This document shows, in pieces, positions 39,710 through 39,717 of a DNA stretch of 39,717 nucleotides. The translations under genes were made by a program, and so were the position numbers. The notes beneath the pieces are model-generated. The model was not told where the DNA came from and searched no databases. It worked only from the letters and a program-made list of their open reading frames with translations. Origin of the DNA: SZUA-365 sp034002405 (GTDB taxonomy: Bacteria; Bacteroidota; Ignavibacteria; SZUA-365); NCBI GenBank assembly GCA_034002405.1, contig JAVFAS010000031.1, positions 1 to 39,717 on the forward strand, in the 5' to 3' direction. Position 1 is the first letter of the stretch. Each line of letters starts with the position of its first letter.

Positions 39710-39717
39710 TCCGTGGC

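Noticed and set aside
1..39717. tRNA, rRNA, CRISPR array, insertion sequence or prophage
   Set aside because: No cloverleaf, no regularly spaced repeats, no transposase, integrase or phage structural gene was seen; intergenic gaps are short.

Overview
This is a GC-rich bacterial chromosome segment with 29 protein-coding genes and no RNA genes. It looks like a deep-branching member of the Bacteroidota/Chlorobi (FCB) superphylum, in the Ignavibacteria/Kapabacteria direction rather than classical Bacteroidetes. The basis is: (i) four proteins end in type IX secretion (T9SS) sorting domains, two with YPNP and one with the NPFNPST signature common in Ignavibacteria-like lineages; (ii) a DUF5777 outer-membrane barrel is present; (iii) many genes have clear GGAG/GAGG Shine-Dalgarno sequences, which classical Bacteroidetes mostly lack. 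The lineage is an inference from gene content. No phage, transposon, CRISPR array, rRNA or tRNA was recognised.

Left part (1-8181, minus strand): a secreted TonB-C-domain protein; a 43-bp hairpin-bearing unit in perfect tandem duplication; lgt (lipoprotein maturation); and two tandem ~1000-residue paralogues, each a subtilisin-like protease fused to a BNR/Ycf48-like propeller and a T9SS tail. A divergent S9 (DPP5-like) exopeptidase follows at 8356-10470.

Centre-left (10590-15189, minus): a four-gene cell-envelope redox-type cluster (T9SS-tailed CxxCH protein, DUF5777 barrel, YceI, CX4CH lipoprotein), then a coupled three-gene unit (two unknown membrane proteins and a Nudix hydrolase). Plus-strand genes follow: an HExxH lipoprotein peptidase and an NDH-2-like flavoprotein. 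A small T9SS protein lies on the minus strand.

Centre (19963-24802): class I fumarase overlaps gmhA by ATGA. A MarR regulator is divergent from them, with a 23-bp palindromic candidate operator between. A sodium:solute symporter and a small Cys/His protein follow. On the plus strand are a secreted GH13 debranching-type enzyme and a tandem-domain universal stress protein.

Right part (28416-37340, minus): comF, ispG, rhomboid protease, pgk, gapA, an LCP-family protein, and a stand-alone C-terminal half of cobalamin-dependent methionine synthase (B12 plus AdoMet domains only). Divergent from the last is an Rrf2 Fe-S-type regulator carrying a histone-H1-like Lys/Ala/Pro tail, followed by a strong terminator and miaB (38384-39709).

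The most unusual items are the Rrf2 regulator with its DNA-binding-like tail and repeat-bearing promoter, the split methionine synthase beside it, the MarR operator, the envelope redox cluster and the 43-bp tandem repeat. Most other genes are ordinary housekeeping or envelope functions.
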